Positions 33,336 through 42,175 of a DNA stretch of 53,297 bases are shown piece by piece. Under the pieces are notes generated by a model. The model was not told where the DNA came from. It saw only the letters and a list, made by a program, of their open reading frames with translations, and did no database searches. Position 1 is the first letter of the stretch, and each line of letters opens with the position of its first letter. Origin of the DNA: Pokkaliibacter plantistimulans (GTDB taxonomy: Bacteria > Pseudomonadota > Gammaproteobacteria > Pseudomonadales > Balneatricaceae); NCBI RefSeq assembly GCF_003194385.1, contig NZ_LAPT01000078.1:1-53297 (forward strand), in the 5' to 3' direction. Made by a program: the position numbers and the translations under genes.

Positions 33336-34226
33336 TCAAAGCGTTTGGCGATAGGTATCAATCAACACCTGCTGCATGGCTTCGGCAGCCACTGACAGGC
33401 CGGAGCGGCGACGGGAGAGAATGCCCACTCGGCGGGAAATCACCGGGTTACGCAGGGGCCGGCAGATGGCGCCAATTTCTTCCATCTGCTGACGGCACAA
33501 CGCCGGTACGGCGCTGACGCCAAGGCCGGTGGCCACCATGCGGCCAACGGTGGCGAGCTGGTGGGTATCGAAGGCGGTCTTGGGCATCAGGCCCATTTCA
33601 CTGGCGCGGCGTTCAATCAGCAGGCGGACGCTGGAGGGGCGCTGCAGGGTGATGAAGTCATAGCTGAACAGCTGCTCCCCTTCGATCACGTCACAGTGTT
33701 GCAACTCATGACCGTCAGGTAGCACCGCAATGAACTCATCATCAAACAGGGTGATGAAGTTGAGGTCTTCCTGCGGGCCGGGGTCAAAGGAGATGCCCAG
33801 TTCGACCCGCCCCTTGCTGACCATTTCCACCACCTGCTCGGCGATGACGTCGTGCACTTCCATGTTGATATTGGTATGCAGCTGACGAAAGTTGCGCAGT
33901 GCCTGCGGCAGCAGATTTGCCGCGAAGGACGGCATGGCCGCAATGGCGACCTTGCCACGGCGCAGTTTGAAGCGGTTATGCAGATCTTCCTGAGCATCGT
34001 CCCAGTCGGCTACCAGTCGCTGCGCCACTGGCAGAAAGGCCTCACCATCGGGCGTTAGCGCGAGGCTGCGGGTGGTGCGACTGAACAACCTGCCACCGAC
34101 CGACTCTTCCAGACTTTTGATGGCCAGACTGAGGGCCGGTTGCGACAGGTGAACCCGTGAGCAGGCTTCGGCAAAGCTCAGGGTTTCGGCGACCGCGACA
34201 AAGGCACGAAGTTGCTTGATGGTCAT
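33336..34226 (-). CDS. LysR-family regulator coupled to the EAL gene
   Basis: A 296-aa LysR-type regulator of the CynR-like branch. The DNA-binding domain is KQLRAFVAVAETLSFAEACS then LSQPALSLAIKSLEESVGGR, and the effector domain starts KVAIAAMPSFAANLLPQALR. Its ATG overlaps the stop codon of the REC-EAL gene by 4 bp, an unusual coupling of a transcription factor to a two-component c-di-GMP operon. Targets are not evident locally: downstream is only the AT-rich spacer. Confidence 0.92.
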   Translation of the reverse strand: MTIKQLRAFVAVAETLSFAEACSRVHLSQPALSLAIKSLEESVGGRLFSRTTRSLALTPDGEAFLPVAQRLVADWDDAQEDLHNRFKLRRGKVAIAAMPSFAANLLPQALRNFRQLHTNINMEVHDVIAEQVVEMVSKGRVELGISFDPGPQEDLNFITLFDDEFIAVLPDGHELQHCDVIEGEQLFSYDFITLQRPSSVRLLIERRASEMGLMPKTAFDTHQLATVGRMVATGLGVSAVPALCRQQMEEIGAICRPLRNPVISRRVGILSRRRSGLSVAAEAMQQVLIDTYRQTL

Positions 34227-36001
34227 AAGTGATCAGCAGCGCTACAGGTATGGGTACGGGTATAGTGCTCGAAATCGACCACGCTCAGGGGGCGGGAAAA
34301 ATAGTAGCCCTGTCCCTGTTCACACTTCAGGTGCAGCAGCAGCCTAGCCTGACTCTCGGTTTCTACCCCCTCCGCCACCACCTGACAGCCAAGATTATGG
34401 GCCAGGGTGGTGATGGTTTCGGCCAGTCGCCGGTCTTCGACATTGTTCTCGATACCCGTGACGAAACTGCGGTCAATCTTCAGTACCTGCACCGGTAACT
34501 GGCGCAGGTAAGCCAGTGAGGAATAACCGGTGCCAAAGTCATCGATGGCTGCGCTGATACCGACTTCACTGAGGCGGTTGAGCTGATCGATGGCCTTGTG
34601 AATATCGATCATCAGGGTCGATTCGGTAATCTCCACCTGAATCACTTGCGGCGGAATCGACCAGTGCAGGCAGCGGCTCAGCAGTTGTTCGGCGAAACCT
34701 TCCTGCATCAGCTGGCTGCCGGACAGGTTGATGGCCAGCACGAAGCTGTCGTCAATGATGCCCTGAGTACGCCACTGGCTGAGCTGCTGCATGGACTCGT
34801 CCAGCAGCCATTCGCCCATCGGCAGGATCAGGCCGGTGGTTTCCGCCAGCGGGATAAATTCCAGTGGTGAAATGGCACCAAGCAACGGGTTCTGCCAGCG
34901 CATCAGGGCTTCGGCCCCCAGCAGCTGGCCGGTTTGCAGATCGACCTTGGGCTGATAGACCAGATGCAGCGCCTGCTGCTGGATAGCCAGTCGCAGCTGC
35001 TGCAACAGCTGACTGCGGCGCTCCAGCTGGCGGGTCATATCAGCGGAATAAAGCTGGCAGGTGAGGGACGAGCCTTCTTTGGGCAGGGCCAGAGCCGCCT
35101 GGCGGATCAGCTCCTGAGCAGTGCTGTCCCGACTGCTGTGACTGATGCCGATGCGCACCGTCAGGCTCAGGCGCATGTCATCCACCTCGTGTTCGCCACT
35201 GAGCAGACGGGCGATACGCTCAGCGGAGCGCAGGAGCCGCGCGGCATCGGCCTCCTGACCGGCAGGCTGGGGCAGCAGGAAGACAAATTCATGATTACCC
35301 CAGCAGCCAAGCATGCCCTTGCCAGCCAGCGGACTGCGGCTGAACAGCTGACCCAGCTGGGTCGCCAGGGTTTCGGCAATGGTGTAACCGTGCAGGCGGG
35401 CAATGTCATCGAGGCCATCGGCGACGATAAAGTAGCCCGCCAATGACTGCGCCTGTTTCAGCCACTCGGTCGCCTGCATGAGCAGGGCGCGCCGGTTGGG
35501 CAGCCCGGTCACCGGTTCCTGCAGCGACTGCGCCTGCAGTTCGGCAGTGCGCTCGGCCACCATGGCTTCCAGCTCCAGCGAGCGGTTACGCCGCTCCATG
35601 GAGCGGGAATGCACCGCCAGAATATTGTGAATGCGTTGCAGCACTTCGTGCTGGTCGAAGGGTTTGGTGATGAAGTCGAGGGCGCCCATGGCCAGCGCCT
35701 TGCTGCGGGTCTCGGCATCGGTTTGGGCCGTCAGCACCACCACCGGTGGCGCCGATTCACCCAGGGTCTGGTCAATCAGTTCCAGCACTTCATAGCCACT
35801 GAGGTAGGGCATGCGAATGTCCAGCAGCACCAGATCCGGTGCGGGCTCATAACGCAGTAACGGCTCGACCTGACGCGGGTCGGTCAGCCCGTGCAGCTCG
35901 GTGTAGCCAGCTTCATCGAGAATAGACTCCAGCAGGTGAACGTTTACGGGAGTGTCATCGACGATGAGTATGCGTGCCTGGCTAAACTGCTGTGTATCCA
36001 T
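34223..36001 (-). CDS. Response regulator with degenerate GGDEF and EAL output
   Basis: A 592-aa cytoplasmic response regulator. The REC domain (residues 1-125) has the phospho-acceptor D61 in LLDIRMP and K113 in TKPF. A GGDEF-like domain has GNHEF at 235-239, so it cannot be a normal cyclase and may be a GTP sensor or relic. The EAL domain is intact: EAL at 364-366, DDFGTG at 487-492 and AEGVET at 543-548, predicting c-di-GMP phosphodiesterase activity. The start is ATG 36001 with AAGGAACCACC before it. It follows the hybrid kinase by 62 bp and overlaps the LysR gene by 4 bp. Confidence 0.94.
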   Translation of the reverse strand: MDTQQFSQARILIVDDTPVNVHLLESILDEAGYTELHGLTDPRQVEPLLRYEPAPDLVLLDIRMPYLSGYEVLELIDQTLGESAPPVVVLTAQTDAETRSKALAMGALDFITKPFDQHEVLQRIHNILAVHSRSMERRNRSLELEAMVAERTAELQAQSLQEPVTGLPNRRALLMQATEWLKQAQSLAGYFIVADGLDDIARLHGYTIAETLATQLGQLFSRSPLAGKGMLGCWGNHEFVFLLPQPAGQEADAARLLRSAERIARLLSGEHEVDDMRLSLTVRIGISHSSRDSTAQELIRQAALALPKEGSSLTCQLYSADMTRQLERRSQLLQQLRLAIQQQALHLVYQPKVDLQTGQLLGAEALMRWQNPLLGAISPLEFIPLAETTGLILPMGEWLLDESMQQLSQWRTQGIIDDSFVLAINLSGSQLMQEGFAEQLLSRCLHWSIPPQVIQVEITESTLMIDIHKAIDQLNRLSEVGISAAIDDFGTGYSSLAYLRQLPVQVLKIDRSFVTGIENNVEDRRLAETITTLAHNLGCQVVAEGVETESQARLLLHLKCEQGQGYYFSRPLSVVDFEHYTRTHTCSAADHL

Positions 36002-36063
36002 GGTGGTTCCTTGCCTTGCCCTTCCACTTTGTTTGCTGTTGTTTGAGCACGGTGAGCAGGCGG

Positions 36064-39000
36064 TCAATCCTGGCGGGCATAGGTTTCAATAGCGTTGATC
36101 AGTTTGGAAATATCGAAAGGTTTGGTCAGGTAATCAGTAAAGCCCTCAGACAGACCTTTGTCGATATCTGTTCGCATAGCGTTGGCTGACAGCGCGATCA
36201 CCGGGATGTGCCTGGTCATGCTGTCCTGCGCCAGCAGCCGACGTGCCTGAAAGCCATCCATACCGGGAAGGTTGATGTCCATGATGATCAGTGCAGGCTG
36301 CTCCACCCGCGCCAGTTCAATACCCAGGGGCGCATCATAGGCGCAGATCAGCTGAAATTCATCGAGATCTTCAAATACGTCCATCATCAGGCGCTGGTTG
36401 GCCGGGTTATCCTCGACATACAGAACGCGTCGTTGCAGCGACGGCAGCGGGGACGCGACATCGGTGGTAGCCGGGTCGGTGCTGTCGGCTACCGTGGGAA
36501 TGTCATTGCCATCATCGGCGGCGGGCAGGCTGATCCAGAATTCGCTGCCTTTGTGCTGTTCACTGTGTACACCAATCCGGCCTTTCATGTTCTCGACCAG
36601 CTTTTTAGTCAGTGCCAGACCGACACCGGTGCCTTCGATGGCGGTGTTTTCCGCTCCCAGCCGGCTGAAGGGCTGGAACAGTTCATCCAGCCGACTGTTG
36701 TCGATGCCGATACCGGTATCGATGATCCTGATGTGATAGGTGTGATCCTCGTGGCGAGCCCACTCCAGCCGCACACTGCCCTGTGGGGTGTTGTACTTGA
36801 TGGCATTGGACAGCAGGTTGATCAGCACCTGTTTCAGGCGGGTGTAGTCCGCCATGACCCGCGGCTTCCGGGCGGAGTTGGTGGTAGCGCGCAGCACGCG
36901 GATACCGGCGGCTTCGGCAATGGATGACACGGTGTCCAGCGACTCGCTGATCACGTCTTCCAGAGCGATAGGCTCGATGGAAAAGCCAATAGCGCCGGAT
37001 TCGATACGAGCCAGATCCAGCACTTCATTAATCAGCGTCAGCAGATGCTGGCCACTTTTAAATATTTGCCTGGCTTGAGTTTCCTGGCGTTCAGAAAGGG
37101 GAGACTTGCGGCTGCTGAGCAGCAGCTGGGAGAAGCCCAGTATGGAGTTCAGCGGCGTGCGCAGTTCGTGGCTCATGGACGACAGAAACTCAGTCTTGGC
37201 GCGGCTGGCGCGCTCCTGTTCATCGCGTGCCTGTCGTAGCTCCTCGGTAAAGCGGGCGCGGTCATCCATCTGCCGGTACAGCTTGATCAGCAGAGAGCAG
37301 GTGGCGGTAAAGGGTTGCAGCCAGGTCACCAGATCATCATTCAGCGGTTTGTGAATGTTGGCGATGGCATACATGCCGATCAGCTGCTCATTGTCGAAGA
37401 TCGGCACACCCAGATAGTTCTGCAGGGGCGGGTGGCCCGGCGGGAAACCGGAGCGTCGTGGCTCGCTGGCAAGATCGGTGGTCAGTACGGTTTCGCCACC
37501 GGCAAATACCCGACCCAGCAGGGTGTGCGGGTTATTCAGCAGGAAATCGCCCGCCTTCAGTTTCTCCATCAGATTGCGTGACTCTTCGCTCCATGACAGG
37601 TCAGTAATGGCATGGATTTTCAGAGAAGGCACCGCATTGGGATAGATCACCTCGCCGATCAGGGCGAAATCACTCCTGGTCATCTTGCGCAGCGCCTGCT
37701 TGAGGAAGGCCCACAGCTGGTCACCGGACATCAGGGCTGAATAGTCGGTCAGGCCACGGTGCAGCACGCTCAGTAACTGCTGCTGCTCACTGATCTTGGT
37801 GTTGGCTTCAAGAATGGGGGTGATGTCATGGGCGACGTTGACGATGCCGCGGATGCGTCCGCCGCTGTCATGCATGGCGGATTTGGTGATTTCCAACACC
37901 CGATGCTGACCCTGCAGCTGACGTACTGTCAGCTTTTCCGGCTTGCCACTGGCCAGCACCCTGGCGTCGGCATCCGCGATGGACTGGTCATCCTCATCAT
38001 CAAGGGGGATGGTCGGGAGGTAGTCACCGTTTTCCAGCTCGGTCAGCCCCATCACATTGATACTGGCCTGATTGGCGATGATATAGCGGCCTTCCACATC
38101 TTTCACATAGATAGGCACAGAGCTGGCATCGATGATGGCTTTCAGCAGCTCGCGCTCAGCCTGTTCACGCTGCTGGGCATTGCGCAGTGCCGACAGGTCG
38201 GAAAGGATGCCGATGAACTCCGGTGGCTGACCGTTGGTGAGCTTGACCTGACTGACGGCCAGATGGACGGGAATCAGCTGGCCGGATTTATGGGTGGCCA
38301 AGACCTCGCGCCCGGTGCCAATGATGGTGGGCGGGCGCCCCTCCAGATAGGTGCTGATATAGCGATCATGACCCTGTGCCCAGGGAGCGGGCATCAGGCA
38401 GCTGACGTTGCGGTGCAGCAGCTCGTCGAGCTGATAGCCGAGCAGGTTGAGGATAAAGGGGTTGGCATCCTGTATCAGGCCCTGACTGTTGATACGGATG
38501 ATACCTGCTGCCGCTTCGCTAACGATGGCGCTGTAGCGGGCCAGTGCCTGGGTATTTTCCAGACTTTCCCGCTCCAGCTTGATCCGCGAGTAGTGGTGGC
38601 GGATAAGCTCTTCTACTTGCTCTGCCAGCCCCAGCAGAACCGTTTTGTCCTTGTCGTTCAGCTGCCGCGGCACGGTATCAATGATGCACAGTGTGCCGAT
38701 ATCAAAATTGCTCAGCGGGCGGATCGGTACACCGGCATAAAAACGGATGAAAGGCTCACCGGTCACCAGCTCATTGCTGGCAAATTTCGGGTCGGTGTGA
38801 GCATCCTCGACGATCAGCAGTTCGCCATCTTTGATCACCTTGTCACAGAAGGCGATCTCACGGGCGGTCTGGCATACCGGCAGGCCGATGGCTGACTTGA
38901 ACCACTGACGCTCATGGTCGACCAGTGATACGGCCACCATGGGGACATCGAAAATGGTTTTGGCCAGGGCGGTGATGCGGTCAAAGCCGGGGTCGGGGTT

Positions 39001-39075
39001 GGTATCAAGCAGGTTGAGCAGGTGCAGGGTTTTTAAGCGTTCCTGTTCGAAACGGCTTGAAGCGTCGGTCGTCAT
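36064..39075 (-). CDS. Hybrid sensor histidine kinase (GAF-PAS-PAS-GAF-HisKA-HATPase-REC)
   Basis: A kinase of about 1003 aa from the chosen ATG 39075; the frame is open to GTG 39192 (39 more residues), and neither start has a clear ribosome-binding site. I chose 39075 because FEQERLKTLHLLNLLDT is the usual beginning of this GAF type. Order: GAF (WFKSAIGLP), two PAS domains, second GAF, HisKA with H636 in MSHELRTPLNSILGFSQLL, HATPase with NLLSNAIKYNTPQG and GTGVGLALTKKLVE, and a C-terminal REC with D933 in IIMDINLPGMDGF. There are no membrane helices, so it senses cytoplasmic signals. No HPt domain is present; the REC-EAL protein encoded next is the probable partner. Confidence 0.92.
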   Translation of the reverse strand: MTTDASSRFEQERLKTLHLLNLLDTNPDPGFDRITALAKTIFDVPMVAVSLVDHERQWFKSAIGLPVCQTAREIAFCDKVIKDGELLIVEDAHTDPKFASNELVTGEPFIRFYAGVPIRPLSNFDIGTLCIIDTVPRQLNDKDKTVLLGLAEQVEELIRHHYSRIKLERESLENTQALARYSAIVSEAAAGIIRINSQGLIQDANPFILNLLGYQLDELLHRNVSCLMPAPWAQGHDRYISTYLEGRPPTIIGTGREVLATHKSGQLIPVHLAVSQVKLTNGQPPEFIGILSDLSALRNAQQREQAERELLKAIIDASSVPIYVKDVEGRYIIANQASINVMGLTELENGDYLPTIPLDDEDDQSIADADARVLASGKPEKLTVRQLQGQHRVLEITKSAMHDSGGRIRGIVNVAHDITPILEANTKISEQQQLLSVLHRGLTDYSALMSGDQLWAFLKQALRKMTRSDFALIGEVIYPNAVPSLKIHAITDLSWSEESRNLMEKLKAGDFLLNNPHTLLGRVFAGGETVLTTDLASEPRRSGFPPGHPPLQNYLGVPIFDNEQLIGMYAIANIHKPLNDDLVTWLQPFTATCSLLIKLYRQMDDRARFTEELRQARDEQERASRAKTEFLSSMSHELRTPLNSILGFSQLLLSSRKSPLSERQETQARQIFKSGQHLLTLINEVLDLARIESGAIGFSIEPIALEDVISESLDTVSSIAEAAGIRVLRATTNSARKPRVMADYTRLKQVLINLLSNAIKYNTPQGSVRLEWARHEDHTYHIRIIDTGIGIDNSRLDELFQPFSRLGAENTAIEGTGVGLALTKKLVENMKGRIGVHSEQHKGSEFWISLPAADDGNDIPTVADSTDPATTDVASPLPSLQRRVLYVEDNPANQRLMMDVFEDLDEFQLICAYDAPLGIELARVEQPALIIMDINLPGMDGFQARRLLAQDSMTRHIPVIALSANAMRTDIDKGLSEGFTDYLTKPFDISKLINAIETYARQD

Positions 39076-39185
39076 AGGAGCATGCCATTGGTCAGGTGTA
39101 TGCAGTATAGAGTCTTGCAGCCGTTGTGGATCATCACTGAATGGGTTTTGCGTCATTAGTGGCACAAATGGCAGTTTGCATTTTT

Positions 39186-39241
39186 CTTGCACTTTTCTTG
39201 CGCTTTCTCTTGCACTTCCTCTTGCACTTCCTCTTGCGCAA
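39186..39241 (+). repeat. 12-bp tandem repeat array upstream of the hybrid kinase
   Basis: CTTGCACTTCCT occurs twice exactly (39209-39232), flanked by the variants CTTGCACTTTT, CTTGCGCTTTCT and CTTGCGCAAC. On the coding strand of the kinase the units read GCAAGAGGAAGT, that is, repeated Shine-Dalgarno-like AAGAGGA, close to the possible GTG start at 39192. Confidence 0.85.
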
Positions 39242-39624
39242 CGTGCGACACGGGCAGTTAAGTGACGCTAGTCTGACGGATTATTTATTTGAAAAGCAAA
39301 ATAATGAATTGAAAATTCAAATTGGATAAATATATCGGGCTGGTCCAGTATTACCCCCATTCGACGCCCGGTCTTCACTCAGGCTCTACCGGGCAGGCTG
39401 CCTGCCAGCGTTGCTCAATTCATACCGCAAATGCGGAAAATTGATGCTTGAAATCCTGGCAGTGGGCGTATAACTAGCAGTGACAATAATCTGATAACAA
39501 ACATGCTGCGTTGCTGAGCTGGTGCACAAAATCCAACCGGATGCATAGCGGGTTCCGCTGCTTGTTACCTGACTACTCGGGCTGGTTCCCTTAGCGGCAG
39601 CTCTCACCCTTCAAGGAAAAGGCT
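39242..39624. other. Divergent spacer between the kinase and scoA
   Basis: About 380 bp without a gene. The part 39270-39340 is AT-rich and is a likely promoter zone for the leftward kinase operon or rightward scoAB. CGTTGCTCAATTCATACCGC near 39409 and later sequence show no clear operator. Nothing else seen. Confidence 0.5.
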
Positions 39625-40326
39625 ATGGCAGGTTTCGACAAGGTCGTAAGTTCATACGAAGAGGCATTGGCAGGGCTGCAGGACGGTATGACCGTTATTG
39701 CAGGTGGTTTCGGCCTGTGTGGTATCCCGGAAAACCTGATCGCGCAGATTAAGAAGATGGGCGTCAAAGGGCTGACTGTGGTGTCCAACAACTGTGGCGT
39801 CGATGGCTTTGGCCTCGGCATCCTGCTGGAGGACCGCCAGATCAAAAAGATGGTGTCTTCGTATGTGGGTGAAAACGCCCTGTTTGAAAAGCAGCTGCTG
39901 AGTGGCGAGCTGGAAGTGGAGCTGACCCCTCAGGGCACGCTGGCAGAAAAGATTCGTGCCGGTGGTGCAGGTATCCCGGCGTTTTACACCGCCACGGGCT
40001 ATGGCACGCCGGTGGGGGAAGGCAAGGAAGTGCGTGAATTCAATGGCCGTCACTACATCATGGAAGAGTCCATCGTCGGTGACTTTGCCATCGTCAAAGG
40101 CTGGAAAGCCGACCGCTATGGCAACGTGGTGTATCGCCACACGGCGCAGAACTTCAACCCGCTGGCGGCCACCGCAGGCAAGATCACCGTGGTTGAGGTG
40201 GAAGAGATTGTCGAACCGGGTGAGCTGGACCCCACCCATATCCACACTCCGGGAATCTATGTGAACCGGGTGATCAAGGGCAGTTTTGAAAAACGCATTG
40301 AGCAGCGGACGGTCCGTAAGGGCTGA
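39625..40326 (+). CDS. scoA: Succinyl-CoA:3-ketoacid CoA-transferase subunit A
   Basis: Alpha subunit (233 aa) of a 3-oxoacid CoA-transferase, which moves CoA from succinyl-CoA to acetoacetate for ketone-body or polyhydroxybutyrate use. The CoA-transferase signature 1 is present ([18 protein letters not shown]), along with [40 protein letters not shown] and [11 protein letters not shown]. Length is usual for ScoA. The ATG follows AAGGAAAAGGCT. It is 113 bp upstream of scoB. No thiolase or hydroxybutyrate dehydrogenase is adjacent. Confidence 0.94.
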   Translation: MAGFDKVVSSYEEALAGLQDGMTVIAGGFGLCGIPENLIAQIKKMGVKGLTVVSNNCGVDGFGLGILLEDRQIKKMVSSYVGENALFEKQLLSGELEVELTPQGTLAEKIRAGGAGIPAFYTATGYGTPVGEGKEVREFNGRHYIMEESIVGDFAIVKGWKADRYGNVVYRHTAQNFNPLAATAGKITVVEVEEIVEPGELDPTHIHTPGIYVNRVIKGSFEKRIEQRTVRKG

Positions 40327-40439
40327 CACTGACTGCGCAGCGTACAAACCTGAACCAGCATCCTCGCCTGCCTGCCGCGTGTCGGCCAGCTAGAGCGGGA
40401 TGAAACCGAACAAGTGTGGAATGTGAAAGAGGCAAGACG

Positions 40440-41108
40440 ATGGCACTTTCTCGCGAACAAATTGCAATGCGTGTAGCCCGTGAGCTGCAGGATGGTTTTT
40501 ACGTCAACCTGGGGATCGGTATCCCCACGCTGGTTGCCAACTATGTACCCAAAGGCATGCAGGTCATGTTGCAGTCTGAAAACGGTCTGCTCGGTATGGG
40601 GCCTTTCCCCACCGAAGATGAAATTGATGCCGATTTGATCAACGCCGGCAAGCAGACGGTCACCACCATTCCCGGTGCATCGATTTTCAGCTCGGCGGAA
40701 TCCTTCGCCATGATCCGGGGCGGTCATGTTGATCTGACCGTACTCGGTGCTTTCGAGGTGGATGTGGCCGGTAACATCGCTTCCTGGATGATCCCCGGCA
40801 AGCTGATCAAAGGCATGGGCGGTGCCATGGACCTAGTGGCCGGTGCTGACAATATCATCGTCACCATGACCCACGCCTCCAAGAACGGCGAATCCAAACT
40901 GCTGACCCGCTGTTCGCTGCCGCTGACCGGCGCAGGCTGTATCAAGCGCGTGCTGACTGATCTGGCCTATCTGGAAATTGATAACGGCGCTTTCATCCTC
41001 AAGGAGCGTGCTCCGGGAGTGAGTGTTGAAGAAATTGTCAGCAAGACCGAAGGCAAACTGATCGTGCCGGATCATGTGCCTGAGATGCAGTTTGATGAGG
41101 AGGCGTAA
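40440..41108 (+). CDS. scoB: Succinyl-CoA:3-ketoacid CoA-transferase subunit B
   Basis: Beta subunit (222 aa) carrying the catalytic Glu in the second signature, LQSENGLLGMGPFP. Also conserved are GFYVNLGIGIPTLVANYVP and SWMIPGKLIKGMGGAMDLV. The start is ATG 40440 (MALSREQIAMRVA) preceded by AGAGGCAAGACG; the frame is open for eight more codons. Together with ScoA it forms the heterodimeric or heterotetrameric enzyme. A terminator lies about 190 bp downstream. Confidence 0.94.
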   Translation: MALSREQIAMRVARELQDGFYVNLGIGIPTLVANYVPKGMQVMLQSENGLLGMGPFPTEDEIDADLINAGKQTVTTIPGASIFSSAESFAMIRGGHVDLTVLGAFEVDVAGNIASWMIPGKLIKGMGGAMDLVAGADNIIVTMTHASKNGESKLLTRCSLPLTGAGCIKRVLTDLAYLEIDNGAFILKERAPGVSVEEIVSKTEGKLIVPDHVPEMQFDEEA

Positions 41109-41220
41109 TCGGCCTCTGTCAGTCTTTATGTTCCCTCGTCGTGATGACGATGTGGCCTGTTGCCGAGGAGTGGCGGCGGGCGTGCTTGTAAGTAGTTGTG
41201 TTGTCCCTAGCGTAGCGCAT

Positions 41221-41263
41221 GACCAGGATGACTGGTCCGCAGCGATAGGATGCTTCGGCATCC
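41221..41263 (+). other. Two small hairpins 3' of scoB
   Basis: GACCAG-GATGA-CTGGTC (41221-41237) and GGATGC-TTCG-GCATCC (41248-41263, a UUCG tetraloop) occur in tandem between scoB and its terminator. They have no T-tract and may protect the 3' end of the message. Confidence 0.5.
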
Positions 41264-41293
41264 ATTGATAGTCGGTATCGCTGTGCTCTGTTA

Positions 41294-41329
41294 GGCTCTG
41301 GTTCTCCCGGACCAGCGCCTTCTTTTTTT
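41294..41329 (+). terminator. Intrinsic terminator of scoAB
   Basis: GGCTCTGGT and ACCAGCGCC form a 9-bp stem with one mismatch around a TCTCCCGG loop, followed by TTCTTTTTTT. A good Rho-independent terminator. Confidence 0.8.
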
Positions 41330-41375
41330 GTAGCAGTGCCGTGGCTAGCAGCCCAATGGCGAAGGCGTTATTTAC

Positions 41376-41950
41376 TCAGTCTGCAAACAGATGCAGGGCT
41401 GCATACTGCAGCAGCATGATGGTCTTGCCGTCGCAGATACGTCCGTCGGCAATCTGTGCCAGTGCCTCCTCGATGCCCAGCTCGAACACACCAATATCTT
41501 CCCCTTCACTGTGGATACCGCCACCTTCACTGACTCGGTCTTCTGCCCGGTATTCGGCCACGAAAAAGTACAGCTTCTCTGTTACTGAACCGGGGCTCAT
41601 AAACGCCTCGAACACCTTTTCCAGCTGCTGAATGCGAAAGCCGGTTTCCTCCTCGACTTCCAGACGAATGCGCTGCTCGGGGGCGACGTTGTCCAGCAGC
41701 CCGGCGGGGGGTTCCACCAGCAGCTCTGCGTAACCATTGACGAAAGCGGGGTAGCGGAACTGACGGGTGAGAATCACCGTGCGCTGCTGGCGGTTATACA
41801 GCAGCAGGGTGGCGCCGTTGCCGCGATCATAGGCAGGGTCTGCCACTCGCCGTCGCTGCGCTGAAAATCAAACGAGGTGGTTTTCAGGATGTACCAGTTG
41901 TCGGAAAGCAGGCGTTCTTCGTTGATGCGAATACGGTCGGCGATGGCCAT
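41376..41950 (-). pseudogene. nudK: nudK-like NUDIX hydrolase gene, frameshifted
   Basis: The main frame (41376-41846) encodes most of a NudK-type GDP-mannose/ADP-sugar pyrophosphatase, starting at [20 protein letters not shown] and containing the Nudix helix [20 protein letters not shown]. The expected first 38 residues (MAIADRIRINEERLLSDNWY and on to SDGEWQT) are in another frame, beginning at ATG 41950. The two frames meet near 41840-41850, where about 10 nt appear lost compared with relatives. In the Nudix box the Glu seven residues in is Ala. A sequencing error at the junction is possible, but the altered box supports real decay. Confidence 0.75.
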
Positions 41951-42006
41951 AGCAATGCTCCTTCACCACAGGGGTGAGGTGGTCTGGGTACGATTTCAGG
42001 AATGTT

Positions 42007-42066
42007 CGTGCATTATCGTGCAATTTCATGTGGAGTCAATTTGAAGCGTGCAATATCGTGCAGATG
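42007..42066. promoter_or_regulatory. Direct-repeat operator for the DeoR-family regulator
   Basis: CGTGCATTAT-CGTGCAATTT (42007-42026) and CGTGCAATAT-CGTGCAGATG (42047-42066) are two tandem pairs of a 10-bp unit, one helical turn per unit, 40 bp apart start to start. They lie between the nudK remnant and the DeoR start. The same pair occurs on the other strand at 42985-43004. Confidence 0.7.
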
Positions 42067-42118
42067 TTGTGTGGATGTTGTGTGGTTGTTGTGTGGTTGT
42101 TGTGTGGTTGTTGTGTGG
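42064..42118 (+). repeat. 11-bp tandem repeat array before the DeoR gene
   Basis: Five units of 11 bp: ATGTTGTGTGG twice, then TTGTTGTGTGG three times. The array fills the space between the operator pairs and the start codon, so changes in copy number would alter spacing by about one helical turn. Confidence 0.92.
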
Positions 42119-42175
42119 TTGTACGAAGTAGATTCCGCCACAATAACCAACCTTCCCGGAGATGGACCGCCCTTC

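Noticed and set aside
37828-38895. 355-aa plus-strand open frame
   Set aside because: Antisense to the PAS/GAF region of the hybrid kinase; no start signal or family match.
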